From the NCBI GenBank assembly GCA_016712405.1, contig JADJRD010000002.1, positions 176,001 through 240,000 of the forward strand: 64,000 bases of DNA, read 5' to 3'. The stretch is from Cellvibrio sp. GTDB taxonomy: Bacteria; Pseudomonadota; Gammaproteobacteria; Pseudomonadales; Cellvibrionaceae. The notes under the pieces are model-generated. The model saw nothing but the letters and a program-made list of their open reading frames with translations, was not told where the DNA came from and did not search any database. Positions within the stretch are counted from its first letter, which is position 1, and each line of letters begins with the position of its first letter. The translations under genes were made by a program, and so were the position numbers. Shown here piece after piece: positions 1 to 8,642 of the stretch.

Positions 1-60
1 GCAGGAGCAATTTGTACAGCGGAGCTACCCGAAGGGGAAACCATAGGGACTGGTTTATGA

Positions 61-84
61 ATGGGGAGGTTAGGAGGGGGTCTC
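61..84. repeat. Partial copy of the GGGGAGG-type palindromic intergenic repeat
   Basis: This GC-rich stretch (ggggaggttaggaggggg and the following tc) closely matches the right arm of the inverted repeat at 6768-6791 and the reverse complement of the arm at 40461-40484. No left arm is visible between the window edge and this point, so the copy may be partial or may begin outside the window. It lies downstream of the diguanylate cyclase gene, which ends at 117 on the minus strand. Confidence 0.6.
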
Positions 85-116
85 AGGATTAAAAGCAAAG
101 AAATCTGATTAATGCC

Positions 117-1853
117 TTACTGCATTTTCACTTGATTGCGACCTGTTTGTTTTGCTTGATACAGTGCTTGATCCGCGCGTTCAAATGCGGAATCAATAGT
201 GTCGTCGTTTCGAAAGTCAGTTAGTCCAATCGACAATGTGATGTTGAGTGGCTGCTCTTTATAATTTAATGCGGCATTGGCTATAGCATCACGAATTTTA
301 TCCAGAACGGGAAAGGCGGCCTCAGCAGACGTTTCCGGCAACAGTGCAACAAACTCTTCACCGCCGAAGCGACAGAAAAAATCAGCTTCGCGTAAACGTT
401 TAGCCACTGAGCGACCAATAACTTTTAACACTCGGTCGCCTGCTTGGTGGCCATAGCCATCATTAATTTTTTTAAAGAAATCTATATCAAACACGGCAAT
501 GCTTAAAGGTCGGTTGTAACGCTGCCAGCGTTGAATTTCAATCTGGGCTCGTTCGTTATAGGCTTGCCGATTCGGAAGTTCGGTTAAAGGATCAGTTAAT
601 GCTTTATGCCGTTGTGTTTCCAGATTGTTCCGATTTTTTTCGGATTCCATTTCCAATGCTTTAATTTTTTTACTTAAATCTTCCAGTTGATCGCCCAGGC
701 TGTAGGAACGAGTCGATTGCTGATAATTATCTAAAGCATGTTTGATATGATCGATTTGCGATTTGACTTGGGATTTTAATTGCGCGAGATCAGTGGCGTT
801 GGTGGCGTGCAATTCTAAGTCTTTCATGCCTTGCAACATGCTTGCTTGCAATTGTTGGCCTGCTTGATGTTGCGATTCTTGCTGTATTACCGCATTGCCG
901 ACTATCGAATAAATTTCGGTTAATTCGACATTCACTGAATTTAAATAATTGGCAAATGCAGCATTGGCAGCCAAGTAAGCTTCCATGACCAGATTACGCA
1001 AATTTTCCAGTGTTGGAATGACGGTATCAACACCGAGCCCGCGATCGATTTCCTGCCGAAGATTTTCGGCTTTGGTTTTAATCGCAATTTCATTTTCAAG
1101 GCTCGCTAAAAAAGCCTGTAGAACTTCGGTGATTCGTGAAATAAATTCGGGTGTTAATGGGCTTGATACAATAGCTTGGGTGTTTGATGTCAGATTGTTG
1201 CTTGGTCTAATGGGGTTTTTATCATCATCGTTTTTGATAAATTCTGTTTTTTCTGTTGCAGATTTTGCGATCTTTACATCTTTAATTTCCGGGTTTTCGG
1301 TGGCCGTTGCACTATCATCTTGAGCGACGGCGGTATCTTTTTTCCCGCCTAATAATTTATCCAAAAAACCGGTTTTCGGTTGTTCGATTTGTTGTAAAGC
1401 ATCTTTTTGAATTTCCGCTAACTGTTGCAACAATGCAGGATACAAATGAATTTTTTTACTGCGTTCTGGTAATTGCGTTAAATACTGATCGATATTTTTT
1501 TTGGTGTTGCGGGCCAGCTTAAATGTTTGTAAAGGTTTAATGCTTTGCGTTAAGGCTTCACGAATTTCCAGCGCGCCTTCTGTTTTGTGTTCTTCGAATG
1601 CAATGGCTGCTTGGTCCAGTTGGCCTATCAATCCTGTCAAGTCGCCGCGAATGCCACCGCGAAGTGAATCGCGTAATCGACTTAATAGATCATCAAGTGT
1701 TTGATCCTGCCCTTCGGCGGCAACGCTAACTCTAACCAAGGCTCGGCGGAGCAACTCTTGTTCCTGTGTAAAACGTTTTTCAAGTTTTTCTTGTTCGTCC
1801 AATGCGTTGAGATATTTTTCACGCGAGGGGTTATAGGAGCAGGGAGAGAACAT
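117..1853 (-). CDS. Diguanylate cyclase (GGDEF domain) with a long coiled N-terminus
   Basis: The C-terminal ~165 residues form a GGDEF domain that makes cyclic di-GMP from two GTP. The signature is GGEEF, and an RxxD inhibitory site (READ) lies five residues before it, so product inhibition is expected. The N-terminal ~400 residues are rich in Gln, Glu, Lys and Leu and look helical and coiled, with an Ala/Asp/Lys-rich linker near residues 165-235. No signal peptide or membrane segment is seen, so the enzyme should be cytoplasmic, and its input signal is unknown. The ATG at 1853 is preceded by AGGAA at a suitable distance. It is a single gene, followed on the same strand by a repeat. The catalytic assignment is firm and the sensory role is not. 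Confidence 0.9.
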   Translation of the reverse strand: MFSPCSYNPSREKYLNALDEQEKLEKRFTQEQELLRRALVRVSVAAEGQDQTLDDLLSRLRDSLRGGIRGDLTGLIGQLDQAAIAFEEHKTEGALEIREALTQSIKPLQTFKLARNTKKNIDQYLTQLPERSKKIHLYPALLQQLAEIQKDALQQIEQPKTGFLDKLLGGKKDTAVAQDDSATATENPEIKDVKIAKSATEKTEFIKNDDDKNPIRPSNNLTSNTQAIVSSPLTPEFISRITEVLQAFLASLENEIAIKTKAENLRQEIDRGLGVDTVIPTLENLRNLVMEAYLAANAAFANYLNSVNVELTEIYSIVGNAVIQQESQHQAGQQLQASMLQGMKDLELHATNATDLAQLKSQVKSQIDHIKHALDNYQQSTRSYSLGDQLEDLSKKIKALEMESEKNRNNLETQRHKALTDPLTELPNRQAYNERAQIEIQRWQRYNRPLSIAVFDIDFFKKINDGYGHQAGDRVLKVIGRSVAKRLREADFFCRFGGEEFVALLPETSAEAAFPVLDKIRDAIANAALNYKEQPLNITLSIGLTDFRNDDTIDSAFERADQALYQAKQTGRNQVKMQ

Positions 1854-1945
1854 AACAAGCGGTTCCTGCAGAGTTTAGAAAGGGGGATATGACTTCAATA
1901 TGGAAAAAGTATAGTCGCAGAGGAAAATCTTGCTGTGTGATAGAT

Positions 1946-1973
1946 AAAAAAATACCCGCTCGAGGCGGGTATT
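1946..1973 (-). terminator. Intrinsic terminator after dsbA
   Basis: Read on the minus strand, the hairpin AATACCCGC/GCGGGTATT is followed by a run of T. It sits about 30 bp downstream of the dsbA stop codon. Confidence 0.8.
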
Positions 1974-2004
1974 GGCGGTTTGGATCAGGGAGTCAGGCTG
2001 AAGC

Positions 2005-2634
2005 TTATTTCGTGAGTTTTTTGCGCTCTTTCGCCACAAGAAAGTCCACCACTTTGAGCATGTCTGCCTGAGTTTTGACATCATCATTCATCTCAATGCG
2101 ATATTTTCCTTGTACATACAATTCTGGTGTTGCGGTGGCGCGGTAGTTATTTTTTAGGCGTCGTTCGGCTTGATTGGTTAAGGTGGTAACGCCGAAGGAG
2201 TTGTATGTACTTACCACTTTTTCAACGGTGGGGCCGTAATTGGCATAAAGATTGGCCCAGTCCAACGCGCGGGTAAATTGCTTTTTCTCAAGTTGAAAGG
2301 CATTAAATACGGGCATGTGGGTTTTGTCTTTGATGCCCAATACTTGTGCTGTGTAGTAACCCCTTACCCATGACTCTATCTGCTTGTTCCAATAAGCGGG
2401 CATTTGTTCCAAGACAACATCTGCTGCTTGTTTTTTCTGCCATTCGTGCAGCAAGGGTTCGAAGTGAAAACAATGCCCACAGTGATAGGAAAAGAGTTCA
2501 ACGACTTCAATTTTTTTGGGGTCTGCAACCGCAACAGGATTGCTTAACAAGGAGTAGTGTTGGCCTTCGAGATAATCCGTTGCAAACACATTGAGAGAAA
2601 AGATCATGCCCAGCAGGGCAACTAACTTACGCAT
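2005..2634 (-). CDS. dsbA: Periplasmic thiol:disulfide oxidoreductase DsbA
   Basis: A 209-residue protein with a signal peptide (cleavage expected near residue 19, after the VFA of NVFAT) and a thioredoxin-fold DsbA domain. It introduces disulfides into exported proteins. The active site is CGHC within YHCGHCFHF; most DsbA proteins have CPHC, so the dipeptide between the cysteines is unusual and matches that of PDI. The cis-proline loop is visible as TATPELYV. The gene lies downstream of a cytochrome c4 gene on the same strand, the arrangement found in Pseudomonas. LptD, encoded in this window, carries cysteine pairs that would be a likely substrate. The ATG at 2634 starts a clean signal peptide. 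Confidence 0.93.
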   Translation of the reverse strand: MRKLVALLGMIFSLNVFATDYLEGQHYSLLSNPVAVADPKKIEVVELFSYHCGHCFHFEPLLHEWQKKQAADVVLEQMPAYWNKQIESWVRGYYTAQVLGIKDKTHMPVFNAFQLEKKQFTRALDWANLYANYGPTVEKVVSTYNSFGVTTLTNQAERRLKNNYRATATPELYVQGKYRIEMNDDVKTQADMLKVVDFLVAKERKKLTK

Positions 2635-2748
2635 AACAGCCTCTTTCTATTGGGTGGACGTTGGTAATGGGACAGTATTTTTCGTGATTATATCCCCGAA
2701 GCGTTCAGCCTCAGACAAACGGTCGCTTTTTTAACATTAGTGGATGCG

Positions 2749-2775
2749 AAAAAAAAGGCGACCAGGTCGCCCTTT
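2749..2775 (-). terminator. Intrinsic terminator after the cytochrome c4 gene
   Basis: On the minus strand an AAGGGCGACC / GGTCGCCTT hairpin is followed by eight T residues. It separates the cytochrome gene from dsbA, so dsbA may have its own promoter in the 115 bp between the hairpin and its start. Confidence 0.75.
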
Positions 2776-2791
2776 TCATTTCCATACTGAA

Positions 2792-3475
2792 TTAATTCAA
2801 TCCGCCGATGTAATTGGCCAAAGCTTTTATTTCAGAATCACTCAGATGTTCGGCCGCTGAACGCATGATCATTGCATCACCATCGTTGGTGCGATCGCCA
2901 TTGCGGAAAGCTTTGAGTTGTTTTTCGATGTAATCAGGGTGCTGGCCTGATAATCGCGGGAAACCTGCAGCGACATTACCTTTGCCATCAGGGCTATGAC
3001 AGCCGGTACAGGCTGGAACGCCGGTAGTAACATTACCTGCGCGCCAGGTTTTTTCGCCCAGTGCCAAACCATCAACCAGAATACCGGAGTTGGTTTGCAC
3101 CTCAATTTTTTTAGAGCCAGACAATTGAGTGGTTTGACTGGCGAAGTAGGCGGCTATATCGGCTAGATCCTGTGTGCTGGTGTCTTTAATCAAACCGGTC
3201 ATTTCCAAGACTGCACGACCAGTTTTGGCTTTTTTGGCCGCATCGGTTTCTTTGTCCCAAGCTTGAATATCCAACATTTGTTTTAACAGATATTTTTCAC
3301 CTAAACCGGCCAATTTGGGGAAGTTTGGCGCTGGGCTATTGCCATCCGCACCATGACAAGCGCCACAGACCATGGCCTTGGTTTTACCGGCAGTGGCATC
3401 ACCCTCAGCAAAAACCATTTGTGAAACAGCAATCAATCCCAGAGTGAAGAACGTATTTTTCAGTATATGTTTCAT
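2792..3475 (-). CDS. Dihaem cytochrome c4
   Basis: A secreted c-type cytochrome of 227 residues. It has a signal peptide ending near VFA|EGD and two haem-binding CxxCH motifs, CGACH in the first half and CTGCH in the second, each in its own class I cytochrome c domain. Cytochrome c4 shuttles electrons in the periplasm to terminal oxidases, usually bound to the membrane. The ATG at 3475 is preferred; an in-frame TTG at 3487 would add only four residues before the signal peptide. The gene is divergent from engB and upstream of dsbA, the same neighbourhood as in Pseudomonas. The domain assignment is firm; the physiological partner is inferred from the family. Confidence 0.92.
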   Translation of the reverse strand: MKHILKNTFFTLGLIAVSQMVFAEGDATAGKTKAMVCGACHGADGNSPAPNFPKLAGLGEKYLLKQMLDIQAWDKETDAAKKAKTGRAVLEMTGLIKDTSTQDLADIAAYFASQTTQLSGSKKIEVQTNSGILVDGLALGEKTWRAGNVTTGVPACTGCHSPDGKGNVAAGFPRLSGQHPDYIEKQLKAFRNGDRTNDGDAMIMRSAAEHLSDSEIKALANYIGGLN

Positions 3476-3617
3476 GGAGTTATCCAAAATCGTTAGAAAG
3501 AAAATCGGTATAAGAATAAGTTGGGTAAAGGTTTGGGTAAACCGCTACAATCTGCCCCTTTTAAGTCATGGCATTATATACCATGGCTGGAATAACGCGC
3601 CATTTTGTAGGGTCATC

Positions 3618-4223
3618 ATGTCTACCGAGATTTTATTCACCAAAGCCAGTTTCACATTAAGTGCGCCGAGCATTCGTGAATGTCCACCAGAGATCGGCAG
3701 TGAGGTCGCATTCGCGGGTCGCTCCAATGCCGGAAAGTCCAGTGCTATCAACGCACTCACCAATAATCACAAATTGGCGCGCACCAGTAAAACACCCGGT
3801 CGTACCCAGTTAATCAACTTTTTTAATCTGACTGATACCCAGCGATTGGTCGATTTACCCGGTTACGGTTACGCCAAGGTGTCGCGAACCATGAAAGAAC
3901 AATGGCAGCGCGATTTGTCGGAGTATTTATACCACCGTCAAACCTTAAGGGGGCTGATCTTACTCATGGATATACGGCACCCTTTACAAGAATTTGATAC
4001 AACCGTGCTGACCTGGGCGGTTAAACGACAAATGCCGGTGCATATTTTGTTGACCAAAGCGGACAAGCTCAATCGTGGCCCCGCCAAAACGGTTTTGTTT
4101 GCAGTCCAGAAATCCTTAAAAGAAATGAAGTTGGATCAACTTGTGAGCTTCCAATTGTTTTCTGCAGTGAATAATACGGGGTTGGATGAGTTGAAGCTTA
4201 AATTACAGGAATGGCTTCAATAA
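3618..4223 (+). CDS. engB: Ribosome biogenesis GTPase EngB (YihA/YsxC)
   Basis: A 201-residue GTPase of the TrmE-Era-EngA family needed for large ribosomal subunit maturation. The G1 loop is GRSNAGKSS, G3 is DLPGYGYA, G4 is TKAD, and a G5-like SA lies near the C-terminus. The reading frame is open far upstream, but the ATG at 3618 gives the family's usual N-terminus (MSTEILFTKASF) and has AGGG a few bases before it. The gene is divergent from the cytochrome c4 gene and is followed 55 bp later by coaD. Confidence 0.95.
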   Translation: MSTEILFTKASFTLSAPSIRECPPEIGSEVAFAGRSNAGKSSAINALTNNHKLARTSKTPGRTQLINFFNLTDTQRLVDLPGYGYAKVSRTMKEQWQRDLSEYLYHRQTLRGLILLMDIRHPLQEFDTTVLTWAVKRQMPVHILLTKADKLNRGPAKTVLFAVQKSLKEMKLDQLVSFQLFSAVNNTGLDELKLKLQEWLQ

Positions 4224-4278
4224 TAGGTTTTCGGTACCATGCCCCGAATGACCATAATGTCGATTCAGTGAGAATCCT

Positions 4279-4767
4279 ATGCGCACAGTTGTTTACCCCG
4301 GTACTTTTGATCCTATCACCAACGGGCACATAGATTTGGTAGAGCGTGCCTGTCGTTTGTTCGACAAGGTCTTGGTTGCAGTAGCAGCCAGTACTCGTAA
4401 AAACCCTTTATTTACCATGGAAGAACGGGTGAATCTGGCAAAGACAACACTGTCTCATCTGCCCAATGTTGAAGTTTGTGGTTTTGATATCCTGCTGGTT
4501 GATTTTGTCCGCCAACAAAAGGCTCAGGCAGTCCTTCGTGGATTGCGTGCCGTTTCTGACTTTGAATATGAATTCCAGTTGGCCAATATGAACCGCGCTT
4601 TGGCGCCAACTATGGAAAGTATTTTCCTAACACCTGCAGAACACCTGTCTTATATATCTTCATCTATCGTGCGTGAAATTGGATATCTGGGGGGCGATGT
4701 CAGTAAATTTGTCGCCAAACCGGTTGAAGAGGCTTTGAAGAAACGTTTTCAGAAAAATAATCTGTAG
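4279..4767 (+). CDS. coaD: Phosphopantetheine adenylyltransferase
   Basis: A 162-residue nucleotidyltransferase, the normal family length. It transfers AMP from ATP to 4'-phosphopantetheine to give dephospho-CoA, the penultimate step of coenzyme A synthesis. The N-terminal YPGTFDPITNGH holds the T/HxGH nucleotide-binding motif. Further on, YISSSIVRE is the conserved second nucleotide-binding segment. It is cytoplasmic and normally hexameric. It follows engB on the same strand and is followed by a candidate non-coding RNA with its own terminator. Confidence 0.96.
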   Translation: MRTVVYPGTFDPITNGHIDLVERACRLFDKVLVAVAASTRKNPLFTMEERVNLAKTTLSHLPNVEVCGFDILLVDFVRQQKAQAVLRGLRAVSDFEYEFQLANMNRALAPTMESIFLTPAEHLSYISSSIVREIGYLGGDVSKFVAKPVEEALKKRFQKNNL

Positions 4768-4837
4768 ATAACTTGTTGTTTTATATAGTATTTATATTTA
4801 TCTACAAATTATTTGTAAAAATATTGAACTAAGGTGG

Positions 4838-4962
4838 AACGCCCCAGTCACAGTTAGCGTGTGTTTTAGGAATCATGAGCTAACTCCTCTACCTGATGGC
4901 AATTAAGCCAGCAAGCAAGAAATATCTGCTTCGCAAGCCCCGACTGGTTCGGGGCTTTTTTA
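4838..4962 (+). ncRNA. Candidate small RNA between coaD and rsmD
   Basis: There is no open reading frame here, yet the stretch is structured and ends in a strong intrinsic terminator. A 6-bp stem (GTTAGC near 4854 with GCTAAC near 4878) encloses an AGGA loop. AAGCA/TGCTT forms a second short stem before the terminator. Upstream sequence (about 4768-4837) is very AT-rich, as expected for an UP element, but no clear -35/-10 pair stands out. The 5' end is a guess. It could instead be a long 3' untranslated region of coaD. Confidence 0.4.
4935..4962 (+). terminator. Strong intrinsic terminator
   Basis: The stem AAGCCCCGA / TCGGGGCTT with loop CTGGT is followed by six T residues. It ends the coaD transcript or the candidate small RNA before the convergent rsmD gene. 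Confidence 0.85.
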
Positions 4963-4972
4963 TGGGCGACGA

Positions 4973-5575
4973 TTAAATCGCCTCGGTCTCAGCGATAAAC
5001 AGTCTGTATCGCACTTGCCCTGCCATTTTATCCCGATGCAGATGCCAATTTTCGGGTGCTTGCCAATAGGATTCTTTGGGTGTTTCGACATAAATCCAAG
5101 CCTGTGTTGCCAGCCACTTGGGCTGATTCAAAAGTGTCGCAACTGCCTGCCAAAGGTCAGCACTGAAAGGCGGGTCTATAAACACTATGTTGTAAGGCGC
5201 TGAGGCATTTTCCTGTTGCAAAAATTGCAATGCGTCCGTTGACACTACCCTCGCATTTTCGGCAGACAAAGTTTTTAAATGAGCCGCTAAATTGGCTGCC
5301 GCTTGAGGGTGTTTTTCAATCAAGCTTGCGGTGCTGGCGCCTCGAGATAAGGCTTCCAGCCCTAATGCACCTGAACCAGCGAACAAGTCCAGCACTCGCG
5401 CGCCCTGAATATCCGGTGCCAACCAATTAAATAAGGTTTCCCGGATACGATCCCCTGTTGGTCTTAAACCCTCAATATTAGGAAACATTAATTTTCGACC
5501 ACGCCATCGACCACCAATAATCCGCAATTGTGAGGTGGCGGATTTAGGCTGGGGTTTTGAATGGGCTTTGGACAA
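4973..5575 (-). CDS. rsmD: 16S rRNA (guanine966-N2)-methyltransferase RsmD
   Basis: A 200-residue SAM-dependent methyltransferase that makes m2G966 in 16S rRNA. The SAM-binding motif is DLFAGSGALGLEAL, and the catalytic IDPPF follows about 70 residues later. The N-terminal IIGGRWRGRKL is typical of RsmD. The only start in reach is TTG at 5575, because a stop codon lies just upstream in frame and the next Met is inside the conserved core. The gene is divergent from ftsY, as in many gammaproteobacteria. Confidence 0.92.
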   Translation of the reverse strand: MSKAHSKPQPKSATSQLRIIGGRWRGRKLMFPNIEGLRPTGDRIRETLFNWLAPDIQGARVLDLFAGSGALGLEALSRGASTASLIEKHPQAAANLAAHLKTLSAENARVVSTDALQFLQQENASAPYNIVFIDPPFSADLWQAVATLLNQPKWLATQAWIYVETPKESYWQAPENWHLHRDKMAGQVRYRLFIAETEAI

Positions 5576-5664
5576 GGCAATTACTCAATCAGTAAACAAG
5601 AAGTGGTAGCATAGCGACTTGTGAGTCATTTTACCGATTTTCTGACATTTTCCAGTTGAATATT

Positions 5665-6699
5665 ATGGTTTTTAATCTTTTCAAAAAATCTACCAGCGAT
5701 ACCAAAACAGCAGATTCTCCAGCTGATCCGCTCCCAACCAATCCTCCCGCAATTACTCAGGAAAAACCTGCTGAAAAAACCGGTTTTTTTGCGCGTATCA
5801 AACAGGGATTGTCTCGTACCAGCAGTCAATTCGCTGAAGGTTTGGGAAATTTATTCTTGGGCCGCAAAACGCTGGATGATGATCTATTTGAAGAATTGGA
5901 AACCCAGTTATTAATTGCTGATGTGGGCATGGAAGCAACCAATGCGATTATCGAATCACTCACCGCAAAAGTGGCTCGTAAACAACTGGCGGATGGCGAT
6001 GCTTTGTATCAAGCATTGCGTGAAGAATTAACCCATTTGTTGCGTCCAGTTGAACAGCCTTTGGTGATTGATCAACAGAAAAAACCTTTTGTGATTTTAG
6101 TGGTGGGGGTTAACGGCGTTGGTAAAACCACGACCATTGGAAAACTCGCCAAACGTTTTCAAAATGAAGGTAAAAAAGTGTTGCTTGCGGCAGGCGATAC
6201 TTTTCGTGCAGCAGCGGTTGAACAATTACAAGTCTGGGGTGAACGCAATAATGTTCAAGTGATTGCACAACACACAGGCGCTGATTCAGCCTCCGTTATT
6301 TTTGACGCAGTACAAGCGGCGCAAGCGCGTGGCATTGATGTCATCATCGCCGACACTGCTGGTCGCTTACACAATAAAAATCATTTAATGGATGAACTCT
6401 CAAAAGTGAAACGTGTCATGTCTAAATTGGATGTGACAGCACCACACGAAGTTTTGTTAGTGTTGGATGCAGGCACAGGACAAAACGCATTGAATCAGGC
6501 AGAACAATTTCGCGATGCAGCTGACGTTACCGGTTTGGTGTTAACCAAATTGGATGGCACTGCAAAAGGCGGCGTGATTTTCGCATTGTCGAAAAAATTT
6601 AATTTGCCAGTTCGATTTATTGGTGTAGGTGAAGGCATAGATGATCTACAACCTTTTGTTGCAGATGATTTTGTGAAGGCTTTGTTTGATCGACAATAA
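5665..6699 (+). CDS. ftsY: Signal recognition particle receptor FtsY
   Basis: A 344-residue SRP GTPase that docks SRP-ribosome complexes at the inner membrane. The first ~60 residues are polar and proline-rich, a short version of the acidic A domain. The N and G domains follow. GVNGVGKTT is the P-loop, DTFRAAAVEQL the insertion-box segment, DTAGRLH is G3 and TKLDGTAKGG is G4. ATG at 5665 is preferred over the in-frame TTG at 5656, which adds only three residues. It heads the ftsY-ftsE-ftsX-rpoH series, but a palindromic repeat separates it from ftsE. Confidence 0.95.
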   Translation: MVFNLFKKSTSDTKTADSPADPLPTNPPAITQEKPAEKTGFFARIKQGLSRTSSQFAEGLGNLFLGRKTLDDDLFEELETQLLIADVGMEATNAIIESLTAKVARKQLADGDALYQALREELTHLLRPVEQPLVIDQQKKPFVILVVGVNGVGKTTTIGKLAKRFQNEGKKVLLAAGDTFRAAAVEQLQVWGERNNVQVIAQHTGADSASVIFDAVQAAQARGIDVIIADTAGRLHNKNHLMDELSKVKRVMSKLDVTAPHEVLLVLDAGTGQNALNQAEQFRDAADVTGLVLTKLDGTAKGGVIFALSKKFNLPVRFIGVGEGIDDLQPFVADDFVKALFDRQ

Positions 6700-6711
6700 A
6701 TATTTGAAACA

Positions 6712-6791
6712 TGACCCCACCCTAACTCTCCCCTTGCCAGGGGAGTGGACTGTTCCTCCCACTTACGAAGGGGGAGGCTAGGAGGGGGTCA
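6712..6791. repeat. Palindromic intergenic repeat between ftsY and ftsE
   Basis: A 24-base left arm (6712-6735, beginning TGACCCC and ending CCCCTT) pairs imperfectly with the right arm 6768-6791 (beginning AAGGGGGAGG and ending GGGGTCA). The loop is about 32 bases and contains further complementary C/G runs. The arms match the repeat at 40461-40641 and the partial copy at 61-84. It is REP-like or MITE-like, with no coding capacity. Confidence 0.8.
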
Positions 6792-6810
6792 AAATCAGGA
6801 AAAATAAAAC

Positions 6811-7479
6811 GTGATTGAATTTGAATCCGTCAGCAAACGTTATAGCGATGGTTACGATGCATTGTCGCGAGTGGAGTTTGCGATTAATGCGGGTGAAATG
6901 GTTTTTTTAACCGGGCATTCAGGTGCTGGCAAAAGCACGCTGATGAAAATGATTTTGTTAATGGAGCATCCTTCTCGCGGTCGCGTGAAAGTCGATGGGC
7001 GTTGGTTGGATCAATTGCGTGATTCGCAAATTCCTTATTATCGCCGCAATATTGGCGTGGTTTTTCAAAATCACCAACTCTTGTTTGATCGCAGTGTGTT
7101 TGAAAATGTTGCACTGCCTTTGCAGGTTGCTGGTTATTCTTCGCAAGATATTGGCAAGCGTGTACGTGCGGCGCTCGATAAAGTTGGCTTGCTGGAAAAA
7201 GAACGATCTAATCCAGTTACTTTATCGGGCGGTGAACAACAACGTGTGGGTATCGCGCGTGCCGTAGTGAATAAACCTGCATTACTATTGGCAGACGAAC
7301 CCACAGGAAATCTGGATCCCGAATTATCCAACGACATTATGAATTTATTTCGACAATTTAATGATGTTGGCACTACCGTTATGATTGCAACCCATGATGT
7401 CGAATTGTTAAAAAAAATGAATAAGCGAGTATTGGGTTTGGTGCAAGGTAAATTAGTTCATGATGGAGTATTGTTTTGA
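6811..7479 (+). CDS. ftsE: Cell division ATP-binding protein FtsE
   Basis: A 222-residue ABC ATPase that works with FtsX at the septum to activate peptidoglycan hydrolases. Walker A is GHSGAGKST, the signature is LSGGEQQRVGIARA, and Walker B is LLLADEPTGNLD. The start is a GTG preceded by AGGA about ten bases upstream. The stop codon overlaps the start of ftsX, so the two are translationally coupled. Confidence 0.95.
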   Translation: MIEFESVSKRYSDGYDALSRVEFAINAGEMVFLTGHSGAGKSTLMKMILLMEHPSRGRVKVDGRWLDQLRDSQIPYYRRNIGVVFQNHQLLFDRSVFENVALPLQVAGYSSQDIGKRVRAALDKVGLLEKERSNPVTLSGGEQQRVGIARAVVNKPALLLADEPTGNLDPELSNDIMNLFRQFNDVGTTVMIATHDVELLKKMNKRVLGLVQGKLVHDGVLF

Positions 7480-8555
7480 AATCACATCGCCCTGCTAATT
7501 TACGATCACACAAAACCGGCGCTACACGACGCGATCATGCGCGCAAGGTGTCCGCGTCGAATTCGCATAATGGCATTCGTGCAGAACGTGATGTGCGCGG
7601 TCAAAGTGCGATCCAAAGTCAACTCACTTTGTGGCAAAAACTGGATGCATGGTTAGGTCACCACAGTCATTCATCGATAGATAGTTTATTGCGTTTATTA
7701 GAAACGCCTTTGCAAAGTGTGATGACCTGGTTGGTGATTGCAATTGCGGTAGCTCTACCGGCAGCATTATTTTTGGTATTTAATAATTTACAACACTTGA
7801 GCAATAGCTGGCAGGACTCAAGCCAAATTTCAGTATTCATGAAAAAAGAAACGACTGAACAGCAATCAATACAGCTCAGTATTGATTGGGCAAAACGGCA
7901 GGATGTATTACAAGCTGTTTATGTTTCACCCGAGCAAGCCTTGGCAGAATTTAAAGAAGGTTCCGGCTTGGGAGATTTAGTCAATTATTTGGATGAAAAT
8001 CCTTTGCCAAGTGTGGTCTTGATCAAGCCCAAATTAATTAATAGCAATACTGATAGTCTCACTTCTTTGCAGCAGTCTTTAATTGCCAATCCACAAGTTG
8101 CCGATGTGCGTTTGGATTTGTTATGGGTCAAGCGTTTGCATCAGTTTATTCGTATTGCCGAGCGATTTCTAATCGCACTTTCCTGTTTGCTGGTTTTAGG
8201 TGTTTTTTTGGTGATTGGTAACAGCTTACGTATGGCGATAGAGCAGAGTCGTGATGAAATTCTGGTGTCAAAATTGGTGGGAGCTACCAATGCTTATGTG
8301 CGGCGTCCCTTTTTATATATGGGGCTTTGGTATGGTCTGATCGGAGGATTTATTGCCAGCCTCATATTGGGGGTGATTTTTTTTATTCTGGCGGAACCTG
8401 TGAAGCAATTAACCAATCTTTATCAGAGCAGCTTTCAGTTGCAGGGGTTGGGACTGGTTGAAGCCCTGCAGTTGATGTTGATGTCAGGCGCGGTGGGCTT
8501 GCTGGGGGCTTGGGTTGCGGTGGGTCGACAACTTTATTGGATACGGCCCCGGTGA
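7476..8555 (+). CDS. ftsX: Cell division protein FtsX
   Basis: The membrane partner of FtsE: 359 residues with four predicted transmembrane segments (near residues 86-106, 228-250, about 277-300 and 325-350) and a large periplasmic loop after the first. The polar N-terminus of about 70 residues is rich in Arg, His and Ser and lies in the cytoplasm. The TTG at 7476 overlaps the ftsE stop and has GGAG seven bases upstream, so it is accepted as the start despite being a rare codon. The family and gene order (ftsY, ftsE, ftsX, rpoH) agree. Confidence 0.93.
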   Translation: MKSHRPANLRSHKTGATRRDHARKVSASNSHNGIRAERDVRGQSAIQSQLTLWQKLDAWLGHHSHSSIDSLLRLLETPLQSVMTWLVIAIAVALPAALFLVFNNLQHLSNSWQDSSQISVFMKKETTEQQSIQLSIDWAKRQDVLQAVYVSPEQALAEFKEGSGLGDLVNYLDENPLPSVVLIKPKLINSNTDSLTSLQQSLIANPQVADVRLDLLWVKRLHQFIRIAERFLIALSCLLVLGVFLVIGNSLRMAIEQSRDEILVSKLVGATNAYVRRPFLYMGLWYGLIGGFIASLILGVIFFILAEPVKQLTNLYQSSFQLQGLGLVEALQLMLMSGAVGLLGAWVAVGRQLYWIRPR

Positions 8556-8642
8556 TACAGGCCAACAAACCGACCTAATGGTCTGGAATTGCCAAAAGCC
8601 TAATGCTACACTCGACCCATAAAGCGTTTATTGGAGGTAAAA

